DNA from: an uncultured Cohaesibacter sp.
GTDB lineage: Bacteria; Pseudomonadota; Alphaproteobacteria; Rhizobiales; Cohaesibacteraceae
DNA length: 64,000 nucleotides
Assembly: GCF_963678225.1 (NCBI RefSeq)
Contig: NZ_OY782763.1
Coordinates: 186,001-250,000 of the forward strand
Reading direction: 5' to 3'
Part shown: one piece after another, positions 17,026 to 26,618 of the stretch
Numbering within the stretch: the stretch's first letter is position 1
Layout: the number at the start of each line of letters is the position of its first letter
Notes under the pieces: generated by a model
Database searches by the model: none
Told to the model about the DNA's origin: nothing
The model's input: only the letters and a program-made list of their open reading frames with translations
Program-made: the position numbers and the translations under genes

Positions 17026-17577
17026 TTAGCGAACCGTAACCTTCTTGCGCTTTGTCGTCTTTCTTGCTCTTGCTTCTGCAGCACGGCGTTGTTGACGGCT
17101 CATTGCCTGTCTGGAAGCTCGTGGACCATTTCGCATGGATAGGGGAACGTTGGAGGGGAGGGACTGAATTACAGCCGGATTCTTCGAAATCGATGCATTC
17201 GGTAGATCCAGGAATGAAGGCATTGGTGTTTGTGGTTGGATAGCTTCCCATTCATTGGCCTGATAGATATCATTCAGGGTCGGCGCCGAACGTTGCAATA
17301 CATAATCTTCGGGCTTAGGCAGACTGGGCGAATAGATCCAGGTGACATGTCCCGGAGTAACCATCAGCCCGTGCACATCGAGGATCTGTTTGGCTGCATT
17401 GATGAAGGTGCGTGTCACACGACCGGGCTTGAGATTGCCATCTTTATCATAAGACAGAACCCAATCGTCCGGCCCAACCTCTTCAATCGGCTTTTCAGAG
17501 CCATCCGCCATGGTGACGGGTGTCCCGGCGAGGACGCACTCGGAAGGATTATCTTCCCATGGCTTTTCTTGCGCGTA
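17026..17577 (-). pseudogene. Second Hint-domain protein fragment, 5'-truncated by Tn3 remnant
   Basis: The frame reads EDNPSECVLAGTPVTMADGSEKPIEEVGPDDWVLSYDKDG, the Hint opening with catalytic Cys, then NLKPGRVTRTFINAAKQILDVHGLMVTPGHVTW, which includes the TPGH block missing from the first Hint fragment. A basic C-terminal tail follows (RQQRRAAEARARKTTKRKKVTVR). The first in-frame ATG is 17511, already inside Hint, so the true N-terminus is lost where Tn3 sequence begins near 17578. This was the C-terminus of a larger secreted or self-processing protein. It is not simply the other half of the first fragment, because their Hint openings differ. Confidence 0.65.
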
Positions 17578-18835
17578 TTTTTCAGTTTGAACTCCACAAC
17601 GCCTTGCAGTCGGGTGATATTTGGCTTGCCTACAGCAGACGCTATCTGGAAATCACCACCGCTCTGGTGCCAATAGAGGCCGTGTCGAGTAGCGCCCGCC
17701 TTGCAGTTCCTCTCGATGCGGACGAGTGGCTGGACACGCGCAGCCAAGCCCTGGAAAACAGCATGCTGCAAATTGCTACCACCAATCAGGCCGGCGTTCT
17801 CGCCGGTGGATCAATTGTCGATGGCAAACTTCAAGTCGAACGTCTTGAAAAATCCGTTCCAGATGAAGCCGCAGCCTTTGTTTTCAAGCTCTATGGGCAC
17901 ATGCCATCCGCGCGGATCACCGATATCCTGCTTGAGGTTGACGAAAAGCACAACTTCACCGATGCCTTTACTGATCTTCGCACCGGCATAGCCTGCAATG
18001 ACCGGATCGGCGTACGCACCGTTTTGCTCGCCGACGGTGTCAATCTTGGGCTTTGCAAGATGGCAGACGCCTGTGACACGCACATCTTCTGGGAATTGCT
18101 GCGGATCGGAAAATGGTATGTGCGAGAGGAAACCGTTGCGCGGGCACTTGCCACAATTGTCGAGGGTCAATCCGAACTGCCGATGGCGCGGCTTTGGGGT
18201 GACGGGACAACATCAACTTCCGATGGTCAGCACTTCCCGGCAAGATCGACCGGCGAGGCATTGAACGTTGAAAATGCACGGTATGGCAACTTAGCAGGGC
18301 TATCAACCTACAGCCATATCTCCGATCAATATTCGCCGTTCGCGACGCAGGTCATTCCGGCGACGCCCCACGAAGCACCCTATATCCTGGACGGGCTTCG
18401 GCAAAACGATACCGGAAAGCAAATCTGGGATTTGCCGAACAAGCGGCTTATCCATGACAAAACAGTCTGGCACTGGCGTTGCGAGAAGTTGGTCGCCTTG
18501 AATGCTAGATCTTCATGCTGGACTGGTTAGGCAATGTCGAACTGCAACGCCGGGCGCAAGTCGGCCTGAACAAGGGCGAGGCTCATCACGCGCTGAAACG
18601 GGCTGTAAACTCTACCCGGCGCGGCGAAATACGTGATCGCACGTCCGAAGGGCAACAGCATCGCATTGCCAGCCTCAATTTGCTGACCGCCATCATTATC
18701 TAATGGAACATGCGGAAACTCGGTGAAATAGTCGCTGATCAGATCGCAAACGGCGAAAACATCGACGCAAACCTGCTTCCCCATATCTCGCCGCTGGGCT
18801 GGGAACATATAACTCTCACCGGGGAATATCACTGA
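17578..18835 (+). pseudogene. tnpA: Tn3-family transposase (TnpA) remnant
   Basis: The C-terminal 400 or so codons of a roughly 980-residue Tn3 transposase. The frame from 17578 carries NALQSGDIWLAYSRRYLEI, ...GIACNDRIGVRTVLLADGVNLGL and the DDE region LWGDGTTSTSDGQHF...NARYGNLAGLSTYSHISDQYSPF. An internal deletion near 18400-18510 then shifts the frame to FMLDWLGNVELQRRAQVGLNKGEAHHAL...NLLTAIII. TAA at 18701 stands where homologues have Tyr, and the frame resumes as WNMRKLG...HISPLGWEHITLTGEYH to 18835. The C-rich block just after (18841-18850) may be the outer end of a Tn3 inverted repeat. No resolvase is present. Confidence 0.85.
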
Positions 18836-18946
18836 GGCAAATGCCCCCCCCTCAAGTTAAGAGGCATAACAATGGAGGAAACATAGGGGGAAGAAAATTC
18901 CAAATCTTCTATAAATAATAATATTTCAATTACTTAAAAGAAAAAT

Positions 18947-18959
18947 TGGCGGAGGGGGA
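18947..18959. repeat. Putative attL: tRNA-Ser 3' terminal 13 bp
   Basis: The segment encoding CCA, the discriminator and the acceptor strand, identical to 9256-9268 in the same orientation. The tRNA remains complete on this side, as in tRNA-targeted integration. Confidence 0.65.
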
Positions 18960-19034
18960 GGGATTCGAACCCCCGGGACCGTGAAGCCCAACGGTTTTCA
19001 AGACCGCCGCAATCGACCACTCTGCCACCCCTCC
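18947..19034 (-). tRNA. tRNA-Ser (anticodon UGA)
   Basis: On the minus strand the acceptor stem GGAGGGG (19034-19028) pairs with CCCCTCC (18957-18951), followed by discriminator G and encoded CCA. The long variable arm typical of serine tRNAs is present, the anticodon loop reads CTTGAAA (anticodon TGA), and the T-loop GTTCGAATC is intact. Length is 88 nt. The 3' end faces the genomic island and serves as its attachment site. Confidence 0.97.
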
Positions 19035-19451
19035 GGCGCCATGTGGTTGGAAGCCCTTTTGCCGCTATTTTCAAACAATTGCAAGCCTTCTTACAATTGT
19101 TCGTGCCATGCTGTTGAAAAATAGAGGCTCAAGTGCTGCCAGTGCGTATATTCATCTGGGTACAACACCTGATCAGGAAGCAAAATGCACGAGTTGGATG
19201 CATTATCTTAATCGCGACCACATTTTTGCCACCATCGCTTTACACTCCCTTTACCACGATGGACGGAATAGTCTATTTACTCTGGCAATATCAGCCATTT
19301 TCGGAAATATTGAACTTTTGCGAGCTATCGTCGTAGAAATAGGCACAGCTTGTGTTGTTAACCTTGATGATTAGGGGTAAAACAACTTCGAGTGAAAGCC
19401 GGCGTCAACGTGATGAGTTTTGTCGACATGCCAAAATGAAGTCGACATTCC
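19035..19451. other. Intergenic region between tRNA-Ser and rlpA
   Basis: It holds the tRNA promoter on the minus side and the rlpA leader on the plus side. An 88-codon frame from ATG 19108 to 19374 has no ribosome-binding site and no recognisable motif, so I do not call it a gene. Confidence 0.5.
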
Positions 19452-20759
19452 ATGAAAAATAAGCGGATCCCGCTTTTTAAAAAGCCATCAATGGGGTTTG
19501 AAGTGCTGTTTTCAAATCGAAAAAACTGCCGAACGGGTATGGTTCTGACGCTTCTAGGCGTAGCAGGCATCGCGCTTTCGGGCTGCTCAGGGTCGAGTAA
19601 AAGCAAAGTTGATCCCAAATACGGTGTTTCTGCCAGCGAGCGCGTCGCGACGAAAAAGGGCGATTTCCGCAAGGGTGGCGGCTCTTACAAGATCGGCAAA
19701 CCTTACAAGGTGGCCGGCAGAACCTATGTACCCAAGCATCAGCCCTCATATAACAAAACAGGCAAGGCCTCCTGGTATGGTGACGATTTCCATGGCCGGT
19801 TGACGGCCAATGGTGAGATTTTTGATATGCACTCCCTGACGGGGGCGCATCCTACTTTGCCACTGCCTTCTTATGTGCGGGTCACAAACCTCAAGAACGG
19901 TAAGTCGACTCTGGTCCGCGTCAACGACCGTGGCCCTTATGCTCATAACCGCATCATAGATTTGTCCAAGCGCGTGGCACAGAAGCTTGATTTCATCAAT
20001 GATGGCATCACGAATGTCCGCGTACAATATGTGGGCAGGGCACGCATGGATGGTCACGACACCGCATTTCTGGAGAATTCCTTTAGGGATAAAGGCCAGC
20101 CAATAGGCAATGACCGCAATAACCTGCCAACAGATAGTGGCGCGTCTGGCTCTGAGGCACCAGTGATGATGGCGTCTGCATCGGTGCCCAAATCGAAGCC
20201 GCAAAGACAGTCTTCCAACTTCCTGCTGGCTCACCTGCCACAATTGGGTGCGCCGGACGCCACAGCCTTTGCATCGAGCCCAAGCCCGGTTGATCTTGCC
20301 CAGGCACCAACGTCTGGCTGGGCTCCGGTGGATCTGGTAGGGGATGGCTATTTCCCACCAGAAGGCATGGGCAATGTTGCAGCACCTCTGGAACTGGCGA
20401 GCATGGCTCCCGTACAATTGAACTATGCGCCAGACACTTCTCGGCGCGTTGAAGCAGGGTATCAAGCCATCGACAGTCTCATGGCGGGTGACAAACAGTC
20501 GAACCTGAGTGCTGCCTTGCAAAGAAAAGCGCAATCCATCACCCATACACCGGATATCGCCTCACAGAAATCAATGAAGCATCTGGGCACCTTTACACAA
20601 TCCTACGGCATGCGACTCGCCGAGGAATTTGCCCTACTGGCTGCCGTTGATATCAGTGATGAGCCCGACGGCTCCGTCTCTCTTGAGATCAGCAAACTCA
20701 AGCCCGGCGTAAAATGGAACGACATTGCCGCTTTGAGACATCGATTGGGGCTCAGCTGA
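19452..20759 (+). CDS. rlpA: RlpA-like septal lytic transglycosylase lipoprotein
   Basis: A 435-residue outer-membrane lipoprotein candidate: lipobox LSGC with Cys45, preceded by a hydrophobic stretch (VLTLLGVAGIA). The double-psi beta-barrel domain (about residues 105-195) contains GKASWYGDDFHGRLTANGE and RVNDRGPY, including the Glu and Asp expected at the active site of RlpA, which cleaves naked glycan strands at septa. The rest is a long Pro/Ser/Ala-rich linker and a small C-terminal domain (residues 380-435) that I cannot name and that lacks a clear SPOR signature. The start is uncertain; ATG 19494 would still retain the signal. Confidence 0.85.
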   Translation: MKNKRIPLFKKPSMGFEVLFSNRKNCRTGMVLTLLGVAGIALSGCSGSSKSKVDPKYGVSASERVATKKGDFRKGGGSYKIGKPYKVAGRTYVPKHQPSYNKTGKASWYGDDFHGRLTANGEIFDMHSLTGAHPTLPLPSYVRVTNLKNGKSTLVRVNDRGPYAHNRIIDLSKRVAQKLDFINDGITNVRVQYVGRARMDGHDTAFLENSFRDKGQPIGNDRNNLPTDSGASGSEAPVMMASASVPKSKPQRQSSNFLLAHLPQLGAPDATAFASSPSPVDLAQAPTSGWAPVDLVGDGYFPPEGMGNVAAPLELASMAPVQLNYAPDTSRRVEAGYQAIDSLMAGDKQSNLSAALQRKAQSITHTPDIASQKSMKHLGTFTQSYGMRLAEEFALLAAVDISDEPDGSVSLEISKLKPGVKWNDIAALRHRLGLS

Positions 20760-20801
20760 CGGTCAGGCGTTGCGTTTCGCAAAAATATCGAGATTTTTCA
20801 A

Positions 20802-20826
20802 GGAGAGTAGCGATGCTCTCCTTTTT
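20802..20826 (+). terminator. Rho-independent terminator after rlpA
   Basis: GGAGAG and CTCTCC pair around an 8-base loop and are followed by TTTTT, 42 bases after the rlpA stop. Confidence 0.85.
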
Positions 20827-20966
20827 CTTTGCGCCCACTTAAGCTACTATCGCGCCAACTGGATGGTACACGCAAAGGTGACTTGTCAGCCTTGACGTAT
20901 TGTTCAAGCATGCCTGTCAGCGCCTATACCGCGCTGACTTCATACCTAACGTTGAGGGGGGGAAGG

Positions 20967-22136
20967 ATGCTCAACGACATGTTTAAAAGATTTTCCCGTC
21001 TTATGCTTCTGCTTATAGCGGCCACTTTTTCGGTTCAAACCGCGGTGCAGGCACAGGTCTATCAGACAGCGGCGAAACACGCCTATTTGATAGACTGGAA
21101 TTCCGGCTCGGTACTCTTTTCCAAAGACGAGGATGAACAGGTTCCCCCCGCATCCCTAGCCAAATTGATGACGCTTGAGGTGGTGTTCCATGCCTTAAAA
21201 ACCGGCGAACTGACCCTTGAGTCAGAATTCTACATTTCCGAGCATGCCTGGCGTGATGGCGGCGCCAATTCCGGCGGCTCGACCATGTTCGCAAAGCTGG
21301 GCTCCATGGTTCCGCTTGATGCGCTGCTCCACGGCATCATCGTGCAGTCTGGCAATGACGCATGCATCGCGGTTGCCGAGGGCATGGCTGGAAACGAAGA
21401 AACCTTTGCGCAATTGATGAACAAGCGTGCCGAGGACATTGGCCTTACGCATTCTCATTTTGTGAACTCTACGGGACTGCCAGCAGACGGGCAGGTGGTT
21501 ACGGCAAAGGACCTAGCCAAACTCGCCCGCCATCTTATTGATGACTATCCCGAGTATTATCACTATTTTGCCATTCCCGAATTTACCTGGAACGGTATCA
21601 CACAGCATAACCGCAACCCGATCCTCGGCTTCACAGAAGGAGCCGATGGTCTCAAAACCGGCCATACGGAAGCGGCTGGCTATGGCCTTGTAGCCTCGGC
21701 CAAACGCGGTGACGAACGCCTGATTGCTGTGTTGACCGGCATGAAATCCAAGAAAGAACGGCGCGAAGAAGCCCGCAAGATAATGAATTGGGGCTTCAGG
21801 GCCTTCACCTCTCAACGCATTTTTGATCCGGATGAAGAAGTCGCCTATGCAAGCGTCTTCGGCGGAGACAAGTCCGAAGTCCTGCTGGTCAGCGAGCGCC
21901 CCGTCAGCCTCTTTATGCCGCGGGCGCAGCAAGGCCGCCTCAAGGCCCGTGTCTATTATGATGGCCCGATCAAGGCCCCGATTGAAGAGGGGGTCGAGGT
22001 TGCAACGCTCAAGGTCTGGAACGATGACAAGCTGATCTATGAGGCTCCTCTTATCACGGGAGAGAGCGTTGGACGCGGAACAACAACCCAACGCGCAGTC
22101 GGAGCGTTGAAAGAACTTGTGCTTGGTTGGTTCTGA
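20967..22136 (+). CDS. dacF: D-alanyl-D-alanine carboxypeptidase (PBP5/6 family)
   Basis: A 389-residue penicillin-binding protein starting at ATG 20967, preceded by GGGGGGAAGG; an earlier in-frame start lacks a ribosome site. The signal peptide ends at VQAQ. Active-site motifs are in order: SLAK (PPASLAKLMT, nucleophile Ser), SGN (QSGNDACIAV) and KTG (DGLKTGHTEAAG). The C-terminal beta domain (MPRAQQGRLKARVYYDGPIKAP) and an amphipathic end anchor it to the inner membrane. It trims pentapeptides to tetrapeptides in peptidoglycan. It precedes tmk in the same direction, a common alphaproteobacterial order (dacF-tmk-holB-metG). Confidence 0.93.
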   Translation: MLNDMFKRFSRLMLLLIAATFSVQTAVQAQVYQTAAKHAYLIDWNSGSVLFSKDEDEQVPPASLAKLMTLEVVFHALKTGELTLESEFYISEHAWRDGGANSGGSTMFAKLGSMVPLDALLHGIIVQSGNDACIAVAEGMAGNEETFAQLMNKRAEDIGLTHSHFVNSTGLPADGQVVTAKDLAKLARHLIDDYPEYYHYFAIPEFTWNGITQHNRNPILGFTEGADGLKTGHTEAAGYGLVASAKRGDERLIAVLTGMKSKKERREEARKIMNWGFRAFTSQRIFDPDEEVAYASVFGGDKSEVLLVSERPVSLFMPRAQQGRLKARVYYDGPIKAPIEEGVEVATLKVWNDDKLIYEAPLITGESVGRGTTTQRAVGALKELVLGWF

Positions 22137-22248
22137 GCCGACTTCCTGCTACAAGCTAAGCTCGAAACCAGCATGAGGGAAGCGATTCCCTCACTCAACC
22201 ATGCCAGATAGATGGCACGGTGTTTGCCGATCGGGAGCGAGCTCAGCA

Positions 22249-22971
22249 ATGGCGCTTGGAAAATTTATCACCTTTGAGGGCGGCGAGGGCGTTGGCAAGT
22301 CGACGCAAATCCGCCTTCTTGCCGAACGGTTAGCTCAAAGCGGCATTGATTGCATCCAGACCCGCGAGCCCGGCGGCTCAAGCAAGGCCGAAGCCGTGCG
22401 GGAATTGCTTCTCTCAGGCACAATTGCAGACATGGGCATTCCACCAAGTGGCGAAGCTGTGCTTTTTGCCGCAGCCCGCGCCGATCATGTGGACACCAAA
22501 ATACGACCTGCACTGGAGCAGGGACAATGGGTTCTGTGCGATCGCTTCATGGATTCCACCCGCATCTATCAAGGTGAAAACAAAGAGGTTTCCGAAGAGC
22601 TGGTGAATATGCTCGAGCGCCTCGCCATTGATGGCGTAAAGCCCGACATCACCTTCATCCTCGATCTTCGGGCGGAAATCGGCATGGCGCGCGCCAATAG
22701 TCGCAGAGCCGAAGGCGAAGCTGCTGACCGGTTTGAGCGCGAAGACCTGACCGTGCATGAGAACCGACGCAATGCTTTCCTGTCCCTTGCCTATAAGGAT
22801 CAGCAGCGGTGCAAGGTGATCGATGCCTCCCAATCAATCGATGAAATCGCACAGGATATCTGGCAGGTTGTCGACCGTGAATTGTTGTCAAAAGAGCAGG
22901 GGGCCGAAACAGACCCTCAAGCCTCTTCTGCCCCGTCAGACCAGACAACTGATACTTCAAACGAGAGTTAA
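22249..22971 (+). CDS. tmk: Thymidylate kinase
   Basis: About 240 residues from ATG 22249; earlier in-frame starts add a non-homologous leader. P-loop GGEGVGKST, the REPGGS motif, DRFMDST and a lid RRAEGEAADRFE identify dTMP kinase, which makes dTDP for DNA synthesis. A Ser/Thr/Gln-rich tail of about 20 residues extends past the domain. The holB start codon follows the stop directly, so the two are co-expressed. Confidence 0.95.
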   Translation: MALGKFITFEGGEGVGKSTQIRLLAERLAQSGIDCIQTREPGGSSKAEAVRELLLSGTIADMGIPPSGEAVLFAAARADHVDTKIRPALEQGQWVLCDRFMDSTRIYQGENKEVSEELVNMLERLAIDGVKPDITFILDLRAEIGMARANSRRAEGEAADRFEREDLTVHENRRNAFLSLAYKDQQRCKVIDASQSIDEIAQDIWQVVDRELLSKEQGAETDPQASSAPSDQTTDTSNES

Positions 22972-24060
22972 ATGGCGGAAGCAGATCTGGATTTTCCGAT
23001 TTATGATATCTTACCCGATCTGGAGCCACCACATCGGCAGCGGCTCTTCTTTGGCCATACGGAAGAAGAACAGAAATTCCTGTCGTCCTGGCAATCCGGA
23101 AAAATGCATCATGCGTGGCTTCTGACTGGCCCCAAGGGGATCGGCAAAGCTACATTTGCTTTCCGCGCAGCCCGCTTCATCTTCAATGAGGGAATGGCCT
23201 CTCAAGGTGGTGGACTCTTGGGCGACATGGCAGCCCCAACGAACTTGGATAGTCCGGATGACAGCCAGGCCGTGCATCTTGTTACCAATCTGGCCCACCC
23301 GAACCTTCTGGTAATCGACAGGCCTTATGACCAGAAATCAAAGCGTTTCAAAACGGAAATCACCGTCGATGAAGTGAGAAGAACGGTCCGCTTCTTCGGC
23401 TCCACAGCTGGCGAGAAAACCTGGCGTGTCTGTATCGTCGACCCGGCAGATGACCTCAACAACAATGCTGCCAATGCGCTCTTGAAAATCCTTGAAGAAC
23501 CGCCCGTCCGCACGCTCTTCTTTCTGATCTCCCACGCTCCAGGCCGTTTACTGCCGACCATAAGGTCGCGCTGTCGACGACTTGGCTTTTCGCCGCTCGA
23601 AAATTCGGCCCTCGGTGAAGCCATTGCGGGTCTTGGCATCGCCGAAGGTGCCGACACGATAGAACAGCTCAGCCAGAGCTGCGATGGGTCTATCCGCAAG
23701 GCCGCTGAGCTTCAATCAGATGAAGGTCTGGTGCTCATTCATGCATTTGAGCGCATGCTGGCGCCTCCGTATAATCCCGATTATGAAACGCTAAATGCCT
23801 TCGCAGAAACCGTGGCCCAACGCGGCAAAGACGAACGCTTTGATGGTTTTTCCGATCTGGTTCATCGCTATCTCAGCCGCCAATTGCATGAAAGAAGCGG
23901 CATTGAAGGCACGAGAGGCGCGGATCTGTATCCACTTGCCCGCGTCTGGGATGAAGCGCGAGAACAGATCCAGCAGACCCGCATTTTCAATCTGGACAAA
24001 AAGCAAACCGTTATAGAAGTCATGCGCATGTTGGCAAAAGCATCTCGAGGTGAGCGGTAA
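22972..24060 (+). CDS. holB: DNA polymerase III delta' subunit
   Basis: A 362-residue clamp-loader subunit. A degenerate P-loop GPKGIGKATFAFR, the sensor and SRC region ILEEPPVRTLFFLISHAPGRLLPTIRSRCRRL, and ANALLKILEEPP are typical of delta'. It follows tmk with zero spacing. About 180 bases then separate it from metG, with no clear terminator. Confidence 0.93.
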   Translation: MAEADLDFPIYDILPDLEPPHRQRLFFGHTEEEQKFLSSWQSGKMHHAWLLTGPKGIGKATFAFRAARFIFNEGMASQGGGLLGDMAAPTNLDSPDDSQAVHLVTNLAHPNLLVIDRPYDQKSKRFKTEITVDEVRRTVRFFGSTAGEKTWRVCIVDPADDLNNNAANALLKILEEPPVRTLFFLISHAPGRLLPTIRSRCRRLGFSPLENSALGEAIAGLGIAEGADTIEQLSQSCDGSIRKAAELQSDEGLVLIHAFERMLAPPYNPDYETLNAFAETVAQRGKDERFDGFSDLVHRYLSRQLHERSGIEGTRGADLYPLARVWDEAREQIQQTRIFNLDKKQTVIEVMRMLAKASRGER

Positions 24061-24242
24061 TTCGCACAAGTTTGCGCTCTGTCCACCGTCATTTGCACAA
24101 AAATCCTTGACGATACGCGCCCCTTCGCCCACAAACCTCTTGAAAGAATTCCATGCTCTGATTGCGATCGTTCTTGGTAAAAACATCTGACCCGTCGCAA
24201 TATGAGCGAAAATCCACTCAACGATAGAAGACAACCATCGGC

Positions 24243-25805
24243 ATGACTGACAAATCTCCGTTTTTCATCTCCACAGCTATCTCTTATCCCAATGGCGCTC
24301 CACATATCGGGCACGCCTATGAAATGATGGCAACGGACTCGATGGCACGCTTCAAACGCCTTGATGGATATCCGGTCTTTTTCATCACCGGCACCGATGA
24401 GCATGGCCAGAAAATGCAGCAGACGGCCGAAAAATTCGGTATGACGGCAGCCCAGCTGGCTGACCAGAATGCACCCGTCTTCGAAAAAATGGCCAAAGCA
24501 CTCAACCTGTCCAACGATGATTTCATCCGCACCACGCAGCCGCGCCATTATGAAGCTTCCAAAGCCATCTGGAAGGCTATGGAAGCCAATGGTGATATCT
24601 ATCTGGATAGCTACGCTGGCTGGTATTCGGTACGCGATGAAGCTTACTATGCTGAAAGCGAAACAGAAGTCCGAGAAGATGGCGTGCGCTACGGTCCTCA
24701 AGGCTCTCCGGTTGAATGGACTGAAGAAGAAAGCTACTTCTTCCGCCTGTCTGCTTATGAAGACAAGTTGCTGGCCCTTTACGAGGCTGAGCCCGATTTC
24801 ATGGGCCCATCCGAGCGCCGCAACGAAGTTATCAGTTTTGTGAAAGGCGGCTTGCGCGATCTTTCCATTTCCCGCACAACCTTTGACTGGGGCATTCCGG
24901 TGCCAGGCAATGACAAGCATGTCATGTATGTGTGGGTCGATGCGTTGACCAACTATATCACAGCGCTGGGCTATCCCAATATCGATGCAGACAAGTTTAA
25001 GGCTTTCTGGGGCAACGCGACCCACATCATCGGCAAGGATATCATTCGCTTTCATACAGTTTACTGGCCAGCATTCCTGATGTCTGCAGGCCTTGATATC
25101 CCCGGACGCGTCTTTGCTCACGGCTTCCTGTTCAACCGCGGCGAAAAGATGTCCAAATCCGTCGGCAATGTGATCGACCCGTTCGGCCTCATTGAAGAAT
25201 ATGGTCTGGACCAGACTCGCTTCTTCTTCCTACGCGAAGTGCCGTTTGGTCAGGATGGCAACTACAGCCACGAAGCGATCGTCAACCGCACCAATGCTGA
25301 TCTAGCCAACGACCTTGGCAACCTTGCCAGCCGATCGCTTTCCATGATCGCAAAGAACTGCGACAAGGCTCTGCCCGAGCCGGGCGCATTCAGCAACGAG
25401 GATCAGGCAATGCTCGATCAGGCTGACGCCATGCTCGAAAAATGTCGTGAATTCATGGACAAGCAGTTGATTCACAAGGCGCTTGAAACCATATGGGATG
25501 TAGTGGGCGAAGCGAACCGCTATTTCGCAAGCCAGGAACCTTGGGCACTGCGCAAGACTGATCCAGCCCGGATGAACACCGTGCTTTACGTTACGGCTGA
25601 GATCATTCGTCAGGTCGGCATTCTTGCTCAGCCTTATATTCCGGAATCGGCAGAAAAGCTGCTTGATCTCTTTGCTCTTCCATCTGACAAGCGCGATTTC
25701 GCGTCTCTTGGTCCGGTCGGTCGCCTGGCAGCAGGCACCCCGATTGACAAGCCAAGCCCTGTATTCCCGCGCTATGTCGAAAAAACCGAAGAAAACGAGG
25801 CATAG
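24243..25805 (+). CDS. metG: Methionyl-tRNA synthetase
   Basis: A 520-residue class I synthetase. The HIGH-type motif [12 protein letters not shown] is near residue 20 and KMSKS ([16 protein letters not shown]) near residue 300. The anticodon-binding helical domain follows. It is a short form without the C-terminal tRNA-binding (EMAP-like) extension. The ATG follows GACAACCATCGGC with only a weak ribosome site. tatD begins 8 bases downstream, the usual metG-tatD pair. Confidence 0.96.
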   Translation: MTDKSPFFISTAISYPNGAPHIGHAYEMMATDSMARFKRLDGYPVFFITGTDEHGQKMQQTAEKFGMTAAQLADQNAPVFEKMAKALNLSNDDFIRTTQPRHYEASKAIWKAMEANGDIYLDSYAGWYSVRDEAYYAESETEVREDGVRYGPQGSPVEWTEEESYFFRLSAYEDKLLALYEAEPDFMGPSERRNEVISFVKGGLRDLSISRTTFDWGIPVPGNDKHVMYVWVDALTNYITALGYPNIDADKFKAFWGNATHIIGKDIIRFHTVYWPAFLMSAGLDIPGRVFAHGFLFNRGEKMSKSVGNVIDPFGLIEEYGLDQTRFFFLREVPFGQDGNYSHEAIVNRTNADLANDLGNLASRSLSMIAKNCDKALPEPGAFSNEDQAMLDQADAMLEKCREFMDKQLIHKALETIWDVVGEANRYFASQEPWALRKTDPARMNTVLYVTAEIIRQVGILAQPYIPESAEKLLDLFALPSDKRDFASLGPVGRLAAGTPIDKPSPVFPRYVEKTEENEA

Positions 25806-25813
25806 ACTAAATC

Positions 25814-26590
25814 ATGCTGGTTGATAGCCATTGTCATCTGGATTTTCCTGATTTCAAGGAAGAACTGGACGATGTCGTACGCCGCGCCGAATTGGCTGGC
25901 GTCGGGCATATGGTCACCATATGCACACGCATCAAGAAATTCGATGAAATCAAGGCCATCGCCGAGCGCTATGACAATGTCTTCTGTTCCGTCGGCTCCC
26001 ATCCGCACAATGCGGATGAAGAGTTGGACTATAGTGCCGAAGACATCGCCAAACTAGCCGAGCATCCCAAATGCGTGGCCATCGGCGAAGTCGGTCTTGA
26101 CTATTTCTATGACAATGCCCCGCGTGAAGCGCAGGCTGAAGGGTTTCGCCGTCATATCAAGGCAGCGCGGATGACTGGGCTACCTTTGTCCATCCATACG
26201 CGTGACGCGGAAGACGACACCATCGCCATTCTGAAAGAAGGCATGGAGGAGGGGGCCTTCCCGGCCCTTTTGCATTGCTATTCCTCCAATCGTGAATTGG
26301 CCATGCGCTCGCTGGAAATGGGGCTGTATGTCTCCCTCTCCGGCATTCTGACCTTCAAGCGCAGTCAGGAAATCCGCGACACCATCAAAGACGTACCACT
26401 GGATAGATTGCTGGTGGAAACCGATGCGCCATATCTTGCGCCAATGCCATATCGCGGCAAACGCAATGAGCCTTCCTATGTGGTCAATACCGCTCAGGTG
26501 CTGGCTGACGTAAAGGGCGTGTCGCTGAAAGAAATCACAAAGATCACGACGGACAATTTCTTCCGCCTGTTCAGCAAAGCAACGCGATAA
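25814..26590 (+). CDS. tatD: TatD-family metal-dependent hydrolase
   Basis: A 258-residue TIM-barrel hydrolase with the metal-binding DSHCHLDF at the N-terminus, GEVGLDYFYD, PLSIHTRDAEDDT, LHCYSS and VETDAPYLAP, all in family order. TatD-type enzymes act as 3'-5' DNases or phosphodiesterases. It lies 8 bases after metG. Confidence 0.93.
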   Translation: MLVDSHCHLDFPDFKEELDDVVRRAELAGVGHMVTICTRIKKFDEIKAIAERYDNVFCSVGSHPHNADEELDYSAEDIAKLAEHPKCVAIGEVGLDYFYDNAPREAQAEGFRRHIKAARMTGLPLSIHTRDAEDDTIAILKEGMEEGAFPALLHCYSSNRELAMRSLEMGLYVSLSGILTFKRSQEIRDTIKDVPLDRLLVETDAPYLAPMPYRGKRNEPSYVVNTAQVLADVKGVSLKEITKITTDNFFRLFSKATR

Positions 26591-26618
26591 GGCAACAGGT
26601 AGCGGGAACCAATGAACA

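Larger units (their letters stand above)
9256..18959. mobile_element. Decayed genomic island integrated at tRNA-Ser(UGA)
   Basis: A 13-bp direct repeat identical to the 3' terminal end of the tRNA-Ser gene (including CCA) occurs at 9256-9268 and, within the tRNA itself, at 18947-18959. A P4-type integrase remnant starts about 150 bases inside the left copy, followed by an AlpA-like regulator. Content between the repeats differs sharply from the flanks: very AT-rich genes at 12.8-15.7 kb, three dead transposases and fragmentary reading frames. Int-AlpA-winged helix order recalls P4-like satellites or small integrative elements. With the integrase and transposases broken, the element is probably immobile. 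Confidence 0.7.

Noticed and set aside
16922-17251. 109-codon minus-strand frame overlapping the second Hint fragment
   Set aside because: The alternative frame encodes a recognisable Hint domain and basic tail; this one has no family signal.
19108-19374. 88-codon frame downstream of tRNA-Ser
   Set aside because: No ribosome-binding site, no motif and unremarkable composition.
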